Below are positions 41,461 through 50,929 of a stretch of 59,669 bases of DNA, piece after piece (position 1 is the stretch's first letter; the number at the start of each line of letters is the position of its first letter). Under the pieces are notes generated by a model that did not search any database, was not told the DNA's origin, and saw only the letters and a list, made by a program, of their open reading frames with translations. The translations under genes were made by a program, and so were the position numbers. Source of the DNA: Desulfohalobiaceae bacterium (lineage in GTDB: Bacteria; Desulfobacterota; Desulfovibrionia; Desulfovibrionales; Desulfothermaceae). The stretch is from positions 1 to 59,669 of the forward strand of contig JAIPDR010000001.1 in assembly GCA_021737615.1 (NCBI GenBank), read 5' to 3'.

Positions 41461-42254
41461 ACCTGATTCTCCTTTTTGACCCACCCGGTATCTTTGGCAA
41501 CCAAGATCCTGACCGTCCGCTCCAGTTCACCCCGAGTGTCCAGATCGCGCCAGATCCGCCGCAGGCTTTCAATATTTTGGACCAGCCCCCTGGTGTCCAG
41601 CACAACCTTCAGCCTTCTGCCCTGCAGATAAAATTCAACGACTTCACCGGCAGCCAAAAAACGAAGCCAGCTGGATTCAGCCAGGCTGAAGGGCAGTTGC
41701 CTTTTCAGAAAACAACTGTGCAGAAGCTCCAGCTTTCTGCGTTGTCTGGGAGAGGCACCATCGAAAACGAGCAGGGGCAAAGAGATGAAATGATCGGCCT
41801 GAACCGGCCCTATTTCCTGCCCCTTGGCATCGGCGTAAAACAGTGTCTCCTTTTTCTGGATTATGAAGACCGGGGCGCGTTCCCTGACCTGCAAATGCAG
41901 TCTGCCGGGCAGCTCCCGCCTGATAAGCACTGAATCGATCCACGGGTCCCGGACCAGGCGGTCCTTGACTTCTTCGATCCGCAGCTGGAGAATGTTCTGG
42001 TGCCTCTTGATACCCGCCTTTTCCATGATCCTATCCTCATCGAAGTGGTGGTTGCCAGTGATCAGGATATCCCTGACGGCCAGCCTCGGGGTGTTGACCA
42101 GCCAGTGATAACCTTTCACCAGGCCCCAGCTGACCCAGAACAGAAGCAGGACAAAGACCGACAGCTGCAGGATACGGATCACGATCCTGGTCATCCGGGA
42201 GAAAAATCCTGTTCCTGCATCTCGCTTTTTGCTCTTGTACACGTTTTCTGGCAT
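41457..42254 (-). CDS. ftsQ: Cell division protein FtsQ
   Basis: About 265 residues. A short basic cytoplasmic N-terminus is followed by one membrane segment (about 28-48, ILQLSVFVLLLFWVSWGLVK), a POTRA domain (LAVRDILITGNHHFDEDRIM) and the periplasmic FtsQ beta domain (RDPWIDSVLIRRELPGRLHL). It is a bitopic divisome protein that connects FtsZ/FtsA with FtsL and the wall synthases. The start at 42254 lies seven bases after the murB stop and has GGAGG upstream; a longer reading to 42332 would overlap murB. Its stop overlaps ftsA. Confidence 0.92.
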   Translation of the reverse strand: MPENVYKSKKRDAGTGFFSRMTRIVIRILQLSVFVLLLFWVSWGLVKGYHWLVNTPRLAVRDILITGNHHFDEDRIMEKAGIKRHQNILQLRIEEVKDRLVRDPWIDSVLIRRELPGRLHLQVRERAPVFIIQKKETLFYADAKGQEIGPVQADHFISLPLLVFDGASPRQRRKLELLHSCFLKRQLPFSLAESSWLRFLAAGEVVEFYLQGRRLKVVLDTRGLVQNIESLRRIWRDLDTRGELERTVRILVAKDTGWVKKENQV

Positions 42255-42261
42255 AGCAGGT

Positions 42262-43146
42262 TCATCCTCCGATGACCCTGACCTCGAGCTCGAGTTCCAG
42301 GCCGAAACGGCTTTTGCATCTCTCCCGGGCAATCTCTATCAGTTCCAGGGCCTCGCCTGTCCTGCCCCTTCCGCGGTTGACCAGAAAATTGGCATGGGTC
42401 TCCGAGAAGCCCATTCCCCCGCAGCGAAAGCCTTTCAGCCCGCAGTCATCCAAGAGCCGACCGGCCGGACTCTCAGGACCGGGGTTCTTAAAGACGCAGC
42501 CGCAGGTCCGGGACAGGATTGGCTGGGTCCTCTTTTTCCGGAGATAGACCAGGCGCATTTTCTCTTTGATGGATTGGGGGTCCTCTTCTTGCGATAATCC
42601 GAATTCCGCCTTGGCTACCACCCAGAAGCGGGACCCAAGGCCCGGATCGAAGAAGCGGTACCCTGTCTTCAAGTCCGCTGCATCGCGCCAGAACAGACCG
42701 TCTTCCTGGGTCCAGAGCTGCACCCGCTCCAGATACTCATCCAAACTGCAGCCAAAGGAACCGGCATTCATGGCCACCGCCCCGCCGACGCTTCCAGGGA
42801 TCCCGGTCAGTCCCTCCAAGCCGGACAGAGACTGCCTCTGCAGAAAAGCCAGAAGCCCGGGCAATGACCGGCCGGCCTGGGCCTGGACCGAGACCCGTTC
42901 CCTGCCCCGCGACAGATAGCCCCCTTTTTGTCCCTGCAGCCTGAGCAGGACCAGGGGCAGCTCCCCGTCTCCGGCCAGGACGTTGCTGCCCCGGCCCAGG
43001 ATCAGGGGGGCGCCCCCCAATCGGCTCAAGACATGCGGCAGGTTTTCCCAGTCCCGTTCCTCTTCGAGACAGACCTCGGCCAGAGCCTCCCCCCCCAGAC
43101 GCAAGGAGGTCCTGTCGGCCAGGCTTGGCTTGGGCAGCACGCGCAT
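42262..43146 (-). CDS. murB: UDP-N-acetylenolpyruvoylglucosamine reductase
   Basis: A 294-residue FAD enzyme that reduces UDP-GlcNAc-enolpyruvate to UDP-MurNAc with NADPH. The start [20 protein letters not shown] gives the family N-terminus, and the ATG shares one base with the murC stop (TAATG at 43144-43148). FAD-binding segments are LILGRGSNVLAGDG (near 52) and GLTGIPGSVGGAVAMNAGSF (near 102). The catalytic Ser/Cys region reads SRTCGCVFKNP and the C-terminal SETHANFLVN. It is a short, type I-like MurB. Translation is coupled to murC. Confidence 0.97.
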   Translation of the reverse strand: MRVLPKPSLADRTSLRLGGEALAEVCLEEERDWENLPHVLSRLGGAPLILGRGSNVLAGDGELPLVLLRLQGQKGGYLSRGRERVSVQAQAGRSLPGLLAFLQRQSLSGLEGLTGIPGSVGGAVAMNAGSFGCSLDEYLERVQLWTQEDGLFWRDAADLKTGYRFFDPGLGSRFWVVAKAEFGLSQEEDPQSIKEKMRLVYLRKKRTQPILSRTCGCVFKNPGPESPAGRLLDDCGLKGFRCGGMGFSETHANFLVNRGRGRTGEALELIEIARERCKSRFGLELELEVRVIGG

Positions 43147-44519
43147 TACCCGGCTCCCGCCATCTGCAAAAAACGCTCTCCCAGCTGCCAGACGCTGCCC
43201 GCCCCCAGGGTCAGGACCACATCCTCTGCCCTGCCCTGTTCCATGAGCACCCGGAGGCATTCATCGAAATCCGGGCAAAAGACCGCTTCCACCCCTCCGA
43301 CCTGTCTGATTCCCTGGAGCAGACTGTTCCCGTTGATCCCTGGAATCGGATCTTCGGAAGCCGGGTAGATCTCGGTCAGAATGAGCAGGTCAGCCGCGGC
43401 AAAAGCCCGGCAGAAATCCCCGAACAGGGCCTTTGTCCTGGAGAAGCGGTGAGGCTGGAAGACGACCACCAGCCTCTTGCCGGGATAGACCTTCTTCATG
43501 GTCTGAAGAGTGACCCTTATCTCGGTGGGATGGTGGCCGTAATCGTCGACAACCTGGATGTTGCCCACCCGGCCTTTTTTCTCCATGCGGCGGCCGACCC
43601 CGGTAAACCGCTCCAGGCCCCTGATGATGTCCCGCCTGGGTATCCCGGCCTGCAGAGCCAGGCCGACGACTCCAAGGGCGTTCAAGACATTGTGCTCCCC
43701 AGGCTGGGATAAAGCGATCTCACCCCATGGCCGGCCCTGGATCAGGACCCGGAATCGACTTACGGTTCCCGATTCCGTGATCTCGGCCCGGATATCGTTT
43801 CCCTGGCCAAACCCGTATCTCAGAAGAGGTCTTTTCACCCTGGGCAATAATTTTTGCAGCCCTGGATCATCCCCGCAGACCACATTGGTTCCGTAAAACG
43901 GTATCTGATTCAAAAACCGGACAAAAGCCTCTTCAATGGCCGGCAGATCCGGGTAGAAATCCAGATGATCGCTGTCCACATTGGTGACAATGGTCATGAT
44001 CGGCAAAAGGCACAAGAAGGAGCCGTCGGATTCATCGGCCTCGGCTATCAAAAAATCCCCCCGGCCCAGCAGGGCGTTACTGCCCAGGCTGTTCAGCCGC
44101 CCACCTATGATCACCGTGGGGTCGAAACCGGCGTCGATGAAGACGCTGCCCAGCAGGGAGGTGGTCGTGGTTTTGCCATGAGTGCCGGCCACGGCAATCC
44201 CGGTCTTCAAGCGCATCAACTCGGCCAGCATCTCCGCCCTGGGGATAACCGGGATACCCCGTTGCCTGGCCTCCAGGACCTCGGGATTCTGATCGCCGAC
44301 CGCGGTGGATTTGACCAGAACATCCGCCTGATCCAGGTTGGCCGCGGTATGGCCCAGGCAGACCCTGACCCCGATATCCTTCATGCGGCTTACCGCGCCG
44401 TTTTGCTTGATATCGGACCCGCTGACCCGGTAGCCGAGATTAACCAGGACTTCCGCGATTCCGCTCATTCCGGAACCTCCGATGCCCACCATGTGAATAT
44501 TCTTGACCTTTCCTTCCAT
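43146..44519 (-). CDS. murC: UDP-N-acetylmuramate--L-alanine ligase
   Basis: A 457-residue ATP-dependent ligase that adds L-alanine to UDP-MurNAc. It begins [20 protein letters not shown], the UDP-binding Rossmann start, and has the ATP loop [19 protein letters not shown] (near 110) and the central EADESDGSF and [12 protein letters not shown] motifs of Mur ligases. A GTG at 44561 could extend it by 14 residues, but the family length favours 44519. An AT-rich gap of about 185 bases separates it from murG, possibly with an internal promoter. It overlaps murB by one base. Confidence 0.98.
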   Translation of the reverse strand: MEGKVKNIHMVGIGGSGMSGIAEVLVNLGYRVSGSDIKQNGAVSRMKDIGVRVCLGHTAANLDQADVLVKSTAVGDQNPEVLEARQRGIPVIPRAEMLAELMRLKTGIAVAGTHGKTTTTSLLGSVFIDAGFDPTVIIGGRLNSLGSNALLGRGDFLIAEADESDGSFLCLLPIMTIVTNVDSDHLDFYPDLPAIEEAFVRFLNQIPFYGTNVVCGDDPGLQKLLPRVKRPLLRYGFGQGNDIRAEITESGTVSRFRVLIQGRPWGEIALSQPGEHNVLNALGVVGLALQAGIPRRDIIRGLERFTGVGRRMEKKGRVGNIQVVDDYGHHPTEIRVTLQTMKKVYPGKRLVVVFQPHRFSRTKALFGDFCRAFAAADLLILTEIYPASEDPIPGINGNSLLQGIRQVGGVEAVFCPDFDECLRVLMEQGRAEDVVLTLGAGSVWQLGERFLQMAGAG

Positions 44520-44704
44520 GATTCGAATTTCCGGCCTTGTACCGACCTTTCCACCCGGCACCTGATTTAAATTAATTATTTATTTCATGTCATACAGGAT
44601 ATTATTTCGAAATCCGAACTAAAGTTGTGACCGTATCCTGATACTGAACAATCGGCGCTGCCTGACCTTAGAATATAAAAATAAACCAAAAACACATATC
44701 CGCA

Positions 44705-45799
44705 TCAAGAAATCCCCGCGAGTCGTTCCAGCTCCCTGACGATCTCTTTGGCCGCCCCCGGTCGTGCGCCCCTGCCGGCCGCCTGTCCCATCTCCGACAA
44801 TCTTTCCGGGACCGCCAGCAGATCGGTGATCATGCGTCCGAGATCGATCTCCTGGAGATAGCTCTGTTCCAGAACCATGGCCGCTCCAGCTTTTTCCAGC
44901 TCCCTGGCGTTGTGCAGCTGGTGCCCGCCGGTGGCATAAGGAAAAGGGATCAGGATACTCGGTCTGCCCACAACCATGAGTTCGGCCACCGTGGAGGCCC
45001 CGGCCCTGGAAACGACCAGATCGGCCCAGGCGTATGCGGCCGCCATGTCCTCCACAAAGGCGCAGGCCTGGCCCGGGTCCATGCCCTGAGCCTGATACTC
45101 CTGCCTGACCCTTTCCAGGTCCTCCCGGCCCGTCTGGTGTTTGAGGCTGACTCCCTGGGACTTCAAAACCGGCAAGGCCTTGACAACGGCCTCATTGACG
45201 GCCCTGGCCCCCTGGCTGCCGCCCAGAATCAATACATTCTTCCCGTTTCGATTGTTCCCGTAATACTTCTTCTGCCGCTTCCCGCTGTCAGCCAGATCGG
45301 CCCGGACCGGGTTCCCGGTGACTATCACCCGGGCGGGATCGAAGCAGGTGCCGTCATCCGGAAAGGACAGAAAGATCCTGTCCACCCTTTTGGCCAGCAA
45401 GCGGTTGCTCATCCCCGGATTCCTGTTCTGCTCGTGGATGGCTGTGGTCCTCTGCTGCCGGGCAGCCAGGCGAAGCGGGACAAAGCTGGCGTAGCCCCCG
45501 AAGCCCATGACCAGTTCCGGGGAAAAGGATTTGTAGAACCTCCGGCATTTGATCAGACTTTTGAGCATCCAGAACAGCGTGCCCGTGTTCTTTACGATGC
45601 CCTTGCCCAGGACCCCTTTGGCCGGCAGTCCCAGAAAGGAGAAACCCGCCCTGGGGACGATTTCGGCTTCAGGGCCCGCAGCCCCGCCGATGAACACCAG
45701 TTCGATCCCGGGGTAAGCCGCTTTCAGGGCTTCGGCTACAGCCAGAGCCGGGAAAATGTGCCCTCCGGTTCCCCCGGTGGCGATGACCATTCGTTTCAA
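44705..45799 (-). CDS. murG: Undecaprenyldiphospho-muramoylpentapeptide beta-N-acetylglucosaminyltransferase
   Basis: A 364-residue GT-B glycosyltransferase that makes lipid II from lipid I on the inner face of the membrane. The glycine-rich donor/acceptor loops are MVIATGGTGGHIFPALAVAE (from about 4) and ILGGSQGARAVNEAVVKA (near 190), with VVSRAGASTVAELMVVGRPS (about 265) and HQLHNARELEKAGAA as the UDP-GlcNAc-binding part. The first codon is TTG at 45799, with AGGAG upstream; an ATG follows three codons later. It starts six bases after the ftsW stop. Confidence 0.98.
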   Translation of the reverse strand: MKRMVIATGGTGGHIFPALAVAEALKAAYPGIELVFIGGAAGPEAEIVPRAGFSFLGLPAKGVLGKGIVKNTGTLFWMLKSLIKCRRFYKSFSPELVMGFGGYASFVPLRLAARQQRTTAIHEQNRNPGMSNRLLAKRVDRIFLSFPDDGTCFDPARVIVTGNPVRADLADSGKRQKKYYGNNRNGKNVLILGGSQGARAVNEAVVKALPVLKSQGVSLKHQTGREDLERVRQEYQAQGMDPGQACAFVEDMAAAYAWADLVVSRAGASTVAELMVVGRPSILIPFPYATGGHQLHNARELEKAGAAMVLEQSYLQEIDLGRMITDLLAVPERLSEMGQAAGRGARPGAAKEIVRELERLAGIS

Positions 45800-45805
45800 T
45801 CCGGG

Positions 45806-46924
45806 TTATCTCCTCTCTGCTCCGATCTTCAGGATCATGCCCACGGACCAGGACATGGCCAGCATGTTGGATCCGCCGTAGCTTATAAACGGCAGAGGCA
45901 AGCCCTTCGGGGGCACGGAACCCATGACCACCGCCGCGTGCAGAAAAGCCCCCACCAGGATGACCAGGGCCAGACCCAGGCTGGTCAGACGGTCCTGAAG
46001 ATCCGGCTGCCTGAGGCTGATTTGAATGCTTTTGATCAGGATGATCCCCAGACAGACAATGACCAGGGAAACCCCGATGAATCCTAGTTCCTCCCCAATC
46101 ACGGCCAGGATAAAATCATTGTGGGCCTCGGGCAGGAAAAAGAGCTTCTGCTTGCCTTCCCCCAGCCCTTGCCCGAACAGGTTCCCGGCCCCGAGAGCGT
46201 ACAGGGACTGGACCAGTTGGTAGCCGCTGGTCTTGGCATTCTGAAAGGGGTGCAGAAAGGCCAGCCAGCGATCGAGCCTGTACGGGGCCTGGAGTATCAT
46301 GAATCCGGCCAGGGACGCGCTCAAAATCACAGAACCAAAGAGGTAGCTGATCCTGGTCCCGGCCACCAGGCTCATGAGCAAAAAGAGCAGGATCAAGAAG
46401 ACCGCTCCTCCGAAATCCGGCTGCAGGAGCAGCAACCCGGCCAGGAGAGCGGTGAAAAACAGGGGAGGCAGAAAACCCACGCTAAAGGTTTTCAGCTTGT
46501 CCTGTTTCTGGCTGAAAAAATAGGCCAGATAGAGGACCAGCGTGACCTTGGCCGCTTCCAGGGGCTGAAAGGTGGCCAGTCCCAGGTCTATCCAGCGGCT
46601 GGCCCCTCCGGCAGTGACTCCCAGGGGGGAAAAAGTGAGTCCCAGCAGGAGGATGCTCCCCAAAAACCAGACATAGACCGTTTTATAAAAAAACCCCCGG
46701 GGAATGGACAGCACTGCCCAGATCACCCCCAGACCCAGCAGGGTATAGACGACTTGTCTTTTGAAGAAATAGAGGGCGTCTCCTCTGACCCGCTCGGCCA
46801 TGATCCCGCTGGAACTGAAGACCATGAGCAGCCCTAAAGCCATCAGCACCAGCACCGAACCCAGCAGGGGGATGTCCGGCTCGATCCGTTGGACCTTCTT
46901 CTGGTTGTCCGGAGACTGCGCCAT
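45806..46924 (-). CDS. ftsW: Lipid II polymerase FtsW (SEDS family)
   Basis: A 372-residue SEDS glycosyltransferase with ten membrane segments, which polymerises septal peptidoglycan with its partner PBP (ftsI product). The SEDS fingerprint is clear: LGLLMVFSSSGIMAERV near the N-terminus, GGASRWIDLGLATFQPLEAA (about 106-125), LQPDFGGAVFLILLF and the ending VMGSVPPKGLPLPFISYGGS. The large periplasmic loop carries AKTSGYQLVQSLYALGAGNL. It is 12 bases after murD and immediately before murG. Confidence 0.97.
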   Translation of the reverse strand: MAQSPDNQKKVQRIEPDIPLLGSVLVLMALGLLMVFSSSGIMAERVRGDALYFFKRQVVYTLLGLGVIWAVLSIPRGFFYKTVYVWFLGSILLLGLTFSPLGVTAGGASRWIDLGLATFQPLEAAKVTLVLYLAYFFSQKQDKLKTFSVGFLPPLFFTALLAGLLLLQPDFGGAVFLILLFLLMSLVAGTRISYLFGSVILSASLAGFMILQAPYRLDRWLAFLHPFQNAKTSGYQLVQSLYALGAGNLFGQGLGEGKQKLFFLPEAHNDFILAVIGEELGFIGVSLVIVCLGIILIKSIQISLRQPDLQDRLTSLGLALVILVGAFLHAAVVMGSVPPKGLPLPFISYGGSNMLAMSWSVGMILKIGAERR

Positions 46925-46936
46925 TCTAGAGCCTTT

Positions 46937-48280
46937 TTAGCGATCCGGTTCTGGTTTTTGCGATGAATCCGCAGTGCCCGCCCTATACCCGCGGGCCAGG
47001 TCGCTGAAGACCCGGCCCCGCTGCGCATAATCTTCAAAGAGGTCGAAACTGGAGGTCCCTGGAGAGAGCAGGACCACATCTCCGTTTGTGGCCAGGGCAG
47101 TGAGCCTTTGAAAGGCCCTTTCCAGTGTCGGCTCCCAGAAGAGAGAGGTCCTGTCTTTCCAGGCCTCGGCAAAGAGTTCCCGGCTCTCCCCGAACAAACC
47201 CACCGCCTTGACCCGCTCGGCAATCAACCCGGACAGACGCTCCGGCTGCCCCCCCTTGTACCTCCCGCCGGCCAGCAAGAGGATCGGAGCCTGGAAGCTC
47301 TTCAGCGCGGCCTCCTGGGCCTCCATGGTGGTCGCCTTGGAGTCGTTGACAAAGCAGACCCCGTCCACCTCCCGGACGAGCTGTAGGCGATGGGACTGTC
47401 CCTTATAAGTCCTCATGGCCGCAGCGGCCTGATCCTTATCTATACCGTAACAGCCGCAGGCAAGAGCGGCAGCCTCCATATTCCTCCGGTTGTGGAGACC
47501 CGGAAGTTTCGGGCATGAAAATTCAGTCTCTCCGGTAACATACATCTTGCGGACCCGATCCTTGAGCTGCCCGATCCGCCTGTTTTGCCATTCAACGGGC
47601 AGGATGGCGGTGTCCCCCCGGTCCTGGTTTTGAAAGATCATGGTCTTGGCCTGCCAGTACTCCTGCATATCCCGGTGGTAATCCAGGTGATTCAAACTGA
47701 AATTCAAAAAGACCGAAACCGAAGGCCGAAACGTGGACGTATTCTGCAGCTGGAAGCTTGAGACTTCGAGTACGACGAGGTCGGCCGGCTCCTGCCTGCG
47801 GACGTATTCCGAGAGGGGGGTGCCGATATTGCCCCCCACAAAGACGTGCCATCCCCGGGACTCCAAGATATCGGCCATCAGGCTGACCGTGGTCGTCTTG
47901 CCGTTGCTTCCGGTCACGGCTATGATTGGTTCGGACACAAACCAGGAAGCCATCTCCAGTTCCGAATAGACCGCAATCTTTTCTTGGCCCGGAAGCAGCT
48001 CAAGTATATCCTGTTTGGGAATCCCCGGGCTGAGAATGACCAGTTCCGCGTCTGAAAAAAAATCTGCAACGTGCTCCCCGATCCTGAGTTCTATTCCCGA
48101 TGCCCGCAGCTGCTCTCTGTCCTCGGGACCAAGGGCCGAGGCACTTTGTTCCAGCAGGCGGACCCCGGCCCCGGCTGCCTGCGCCAGTCTGGCTGAAGCG
48201 AGCCCCGACCGGCCGGCCCCCACCACCGCAACCCGCTTTCCCTGCAGTCGGGGTCCTTTTTTCTGGGTCAAACTTTTCAT
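46937..48280 (-). CDS. murD: UDP-N-acetylmuramoylalanine--D-glutamate ligase
   Basis: A 447-residue Mur ligase that adds D-glutamate. The N-terminal Rossmann fold is RVAVVGAGRSGLASARLAQA, the ATP loop is IIAVTGSNGKTTTVSLMADI (about 115-134), and VVLEVSSFQLQ and VNDSKATTMEAQEAALKSF are the substrate-binding motifs. I choose the ATG at 48280 because it yields the normal family length. In-frame starts at 48328 and 48367 would add residues without homology, and no start has a convincing ribosome binding site. A 187-base repeat-rich gap divides it from mraY. Confidence 0.95.
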   Translation of the reverse strand: MKSLTQKKGPRLQGKRVAVVGAGRSGLASARLAQAAGAGVRLLEQSASALGPEDREQLRASGIELRIGEHVADFFSDAELVILSPGIPKQDILELLPGQEKIAVYSELEMASWFVSEPIIAVTGSNGKTTTVSLMADILESRGWHVFVGGNIGTPLSEYVRRQEPADLVVLEVSSFQLQNTSTFRPSVSVFLNFSLNHLDYHRDMQEYWQAKTMIFQNQDRGDTAILPVEWQNRRIGQLKDRVRKMYVTGETEFSCPKLPGLHNRRNMEAAALACGCYGIDKDQAAAAMRTYKGQSHRLQLVREVDGVCFVNDSKATTMEAQEAALKSFQAPILLLAGGRYKGGQPERLSGLIAERVKAVGLFGESRELFAEAWKDRTSLFWEPTLERAFQRLTALATNGDVVLLSPGTSSFDLFEDYAQRGRVFSDLARGYRAGTADSSQKPEPDR

Positions 48281-48384
48281 ATCACGTTTCGGGTTTTGTG
48301 TAGAAGCACTCCCTGGTATCCTCTTCATCACTGCCACAGTGAGCAAGCCTGGCCACCTGCCCGGCAACGAATAAGATGCTTAGA

Positions 48385-48474
48385 TTCCACATTCCGCGTT
48401 CCGAGTTCCCCGCTCCGCGTTCCGCGTTCCGCGCTCCCCACTCCCCACTCCTCACTCCTCACTCCCCTCAGCGC
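48385..48474. repeat. Low-complexity tandem repeat between mraY and murD
   Basis: On the plus strand the sequence consists of seven- to eight-base units: several TTCCGCG-type (48400-48436) followed by CCCCACT/CCTCACT-type units (48436-48468), running into the end of mraY. On the transcribed minus strand it reads as repeated GGAGTGA and GCGGAAC, which look like serial Shine-Dalgarno sequences but are too far from murD to serve it. Confidence 0.75.
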
Positions 48475-49544
48475 AGCTTCAATGTACTAAGGGCCACCAG
48501 GGCCAGAAGGATTGACAGTATCCAGAAGCGGACGCTGATCTTGGACTCCGGGGTCCCGTTCATCTCAAAATGGTGGTGCAGCGGGGCCATCCGAAAAATA
48601 CGCCTGCCCCCGCTGAATCGGAAGTAGCCGACCTGGATGATGACTGAAACCGTCTCCACGACGAACAACCCCCCGACGATAACCAGCACCAGCTCCTGCT
48701 TGCACAAGATGGCGATGAATCCCAGGGCACTGCCGATGCTCAGGCTGCCCACATCACCCATGAACAACTGGGCCGGGTAGGCGTTGAACCATAAAAATCC
48801 CAGGCCGGCACCGACCAGAGCCCCGCAGAAAACCGTGACCTCACCGACGCCGGTGACCGAAGCCACCTGGAGATACTCCGCCAGCTGGATGTGACCGGCC
48901 ACATAGACAAAAATGGTCAGGCATCCGCCGGCGATAATGGTCGGGCCTATGGCCAGTCCGTCGAGACCGTCGGTCAGATTGACTCCGTTGGACGCACCCA
49001 CGATTACCGCCAGGGCAAAAGGAAGGTACAGCCAGCCCAGATCGGGCTGCAGGGACTTGAAAAAAGGCACGTAGAGGACGCTGGAGTATCCGGGCAAAGA
49101 GATCAGCGCCGTGACCGCGGCCCCTGCCACCAGGACCTGGGCTATGAATTTGCCTTTGACGCTCAGCCCCTTGTTCTGTTTTTTGACCACCTTGAGGTAA
49201 TCGTCAATGAAGCCGATAAGCCCGAATCCGGAAAACAGAAAAATGGTCAGCCACAAATAGGTATTGGTCAAATCCCCCCAGAGCAAAACGCTTAGGACCA
49301 GACTCCCCCAGACCATGATCCCGCCCATGGTCGGAGTTCCCTGCTTGCACTTGTGATTGGTCACGTCTTCCTGGATGTGCTGTCCGTATTTGATCCTTTC
49401 CAGCCAGGCGATGAATCTGGGTCCCAGGAGAATGCTGAGAAGGAGCGCGGTCACCAGGGCATAGACAGACCTGAAGGTGATGTAGCGAAAGACGTTGAAG
49501 AAACTGACGACATCGCTCAGTGGAAACAGGAGATGGTAAAACAT
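48468..49544 (-). CDS. mraY: Phospho-N-acetylmuramoyl-pentapeptide-transferase
   Basis: A 358-residue polytopic membrane enzyme that attaches phospho-MurNAc-pentapeptide to undecaprenyl phosphate (lipid I). Catalytic motifs are complete: [20 protein letters not shown] (the DDxxK region, about 117-136), [16 protein letters not shown] (about 190-205), [15 protein letters not shown] (about 264) and [12 protein letters not shown] near the C-terminus. It begins [20 protein letters not shown]. The ATG shares its first base position with the murF stop, so the genes are coupled. Confidence 0.98.
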   Translation of the reverse strand: MFYHLLFPLSDVVSFFNVFRYITFRSVYALVTALLLSILLGPRFIAWLERIKYGQHIQEDVTNHKCKQGTPTMGGIMVWGSLVLSVLLWGDLTNTYLWLTIFLFSGFGLIGFIDDYLKVVKKQNKGLSVKGKFIAQVLVAGAAVTALISLPGYSSVLYVPFFKSLQPDLGWLYLPFALAVIVGASNGVNLTDGLDGLAIGPTIIAGGCLTIFVYVAGHIQLAEYLQVASVTGVGEVTVFCGALVGAGLGFLWFNAYPAQLFMGDVGSLSIGSALGFIAILCKQELVLVIVGGLFVVETVSVIIQVGYFRFSGGRRIFRMAPLHHHFEMNGTPESKISVRFWILSILLALVALSTLKLR

Positions 49545-50929
49545 CAGCTGAGCTCCTGCACAAGGGCCGTCACGAATTTCTCCAGTCCGCAGCCCCGGGA
49601 TCCTTTGAAAAGGACGATACCTTCGTTCAAGCCGAGCCCCCTCCAGGCCGAGAGGAACTCCCTCTTGTCTGACACCCGGACAAAACCGCCCTCTCCCCGG
49701 CCCTGGGCAAAACCCGTCTCGACCTCATGACTGAAATCTCCGAAATAGATCAGCTGCGCACATCTTGATGCCGCGGCCAATTCCCCTAGATTCCGGTGGG
49801 CCTCCGGGGCCTGATCTCCGAGTTCCTTCATCTCCCCGAGGACCAGGACCAAGGGGCCGGCGGGGTTCATCTCCCGGCAATCGGAGATGACGCAGTGCAT
49901 GGCCAGCGGATTGGCGTTGTAACAGTCATCTATGATCGAAAATCCCCGCAGGGAATGGACCTGACAGCGGTGTTCAGGGAGATCCGCAGCCGGCGGCCCC
50001 GCCTGGATGGCTTCTGCTTCCAGGCCCAGAATATGGGCCGCTGTTGCCGCCGCCAGGACGTTCTCCAGCATGAATCGTCCAGGATACCGAATGTCCACGC
50101 CCACTTCCACTTTGTTGAGCCGCAGGGAAAAGACGCTTTTGCAGAGAGACGTCTCCAGGCAGCCGCCGAAGTAGTCAGCCTCTGGATCACGGGTGGAAAA
50201 CCGGACCAGCCGGATGTCGTCCCGCATCGGAACCAGGGACTGGATTTCGGGACTATCCGTTCCCAGGACCGCTGTCCCGCCCGGGGACAGATAAGAAAGC
50301 AGCCTGCCCTTTTCCCGGGCCACCCCCTTTAAGTCGCCCAGGCCCTGCAGGTGGACAGGGCCGACATTGACGATCACGACCAGGTCCGGTTTGAGTATCC
50401 GGCCCAGGACATCCATTTCTCCGTTTTCACTGATTCCGGCCTCCAGGACCCAGTACTTTTCCTGCCCGCTGAAACTCAAGATGGACAGGGACAGGCCCAG
50501 CTCGTTGTTCCAGTTCTTGTAGTTCTTGCCCACTTCTCCTCTGGCCCTGAGCATGGAACTCAAGAACTCCTTGACCGTGGTCTTGCCTGCGCTTCCGGTC
50601 ACCCCCAGGACCCGGCCCTGGAAAAGGCTCCGCCAGGACGCGGCCAGTTGGCCCAAAGCCCGCAGAGTATTCTTGACCAGCAGGATCGGGACTTCCCCGC
50701 TGAAATCGAAAAGAGGGCGTTCCACGAGCAGGGCAGAAGCCCCTCTATGGACCGCATCCCAGACGAACTGATGTCCATCGAAGCGTTGCCCGGGCAGGCA
50801 GACAAAGAGATCACCCGGGACCACCAGCCTGCTGTCCGTCTTGACCCCGGTGACCGTCAGATCGGTAAAGAGGGCATAATCTCCGACAGCCTGAGTGTTT
50901 CGGGCTATGTCCGACAAACTCATGCGCAT
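49544..50929 (-). CDS. murF: UDP-N-acetylmuramoyl-tripeptide--D-alanyl-D-alanine ligase
   Basis: A 461-residue Mur ligase that adds D-Ala-D-Ala. The N-terminal domain has [20 protein letters not shown] (about 31-50) and the ATP loop is [20 protein letters not shown] (about 108-127). [13 protein letters not shown] and [17 protein letters not shown] are the MurF substrate motifs. The start lies within the end of murE (overlap of ten bases). Two in-frame ATGs (50929, 50923) are possible. No ddl gene lies in this cluster, so D-Ala-D-Ala must be made elsewhere. Confidence 0.97.
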   Translation of the reverse strand: MRMSLSDIARNTQAVGDYALFTDLTVTGVKTDSRLVVPGDLFVCLPGQRFDGHQFVWDAVHRGASALLVERPLFDFSGEVPILLVKNTLRALGQLAASWRSLFQGRVLGVTGSAGKTTVKEFLSSMLRARGEVGKNYKNWNNELGLSLSILSFSGQEKYWVLEAGISENGEMDVLGRILKPDLVVIVNVGPVHLQGLGDLKGVAREKGRLLSYLSPGGTAVLGTDSPEIQSLVPMRDDIRLVRFSTRDPEADYFGGCLETSLCKSVFSLRLNKVEVGVDIRYPGRFMLENVLAAATAAHILGLEAEAIQAGPPAADLPEHRCQVHSLRGFSIIDDCYNANPLAMHCVISDCREMNPAGPLVLVLGEMKELGDQAPEAHRNLGELAAASRCAQLIYFGDFSHEVETGFAQGRGEGGFVRVSDKREFLSAWRGLGLNEGIVLFKGSRGCGLEKFVTALVQELS

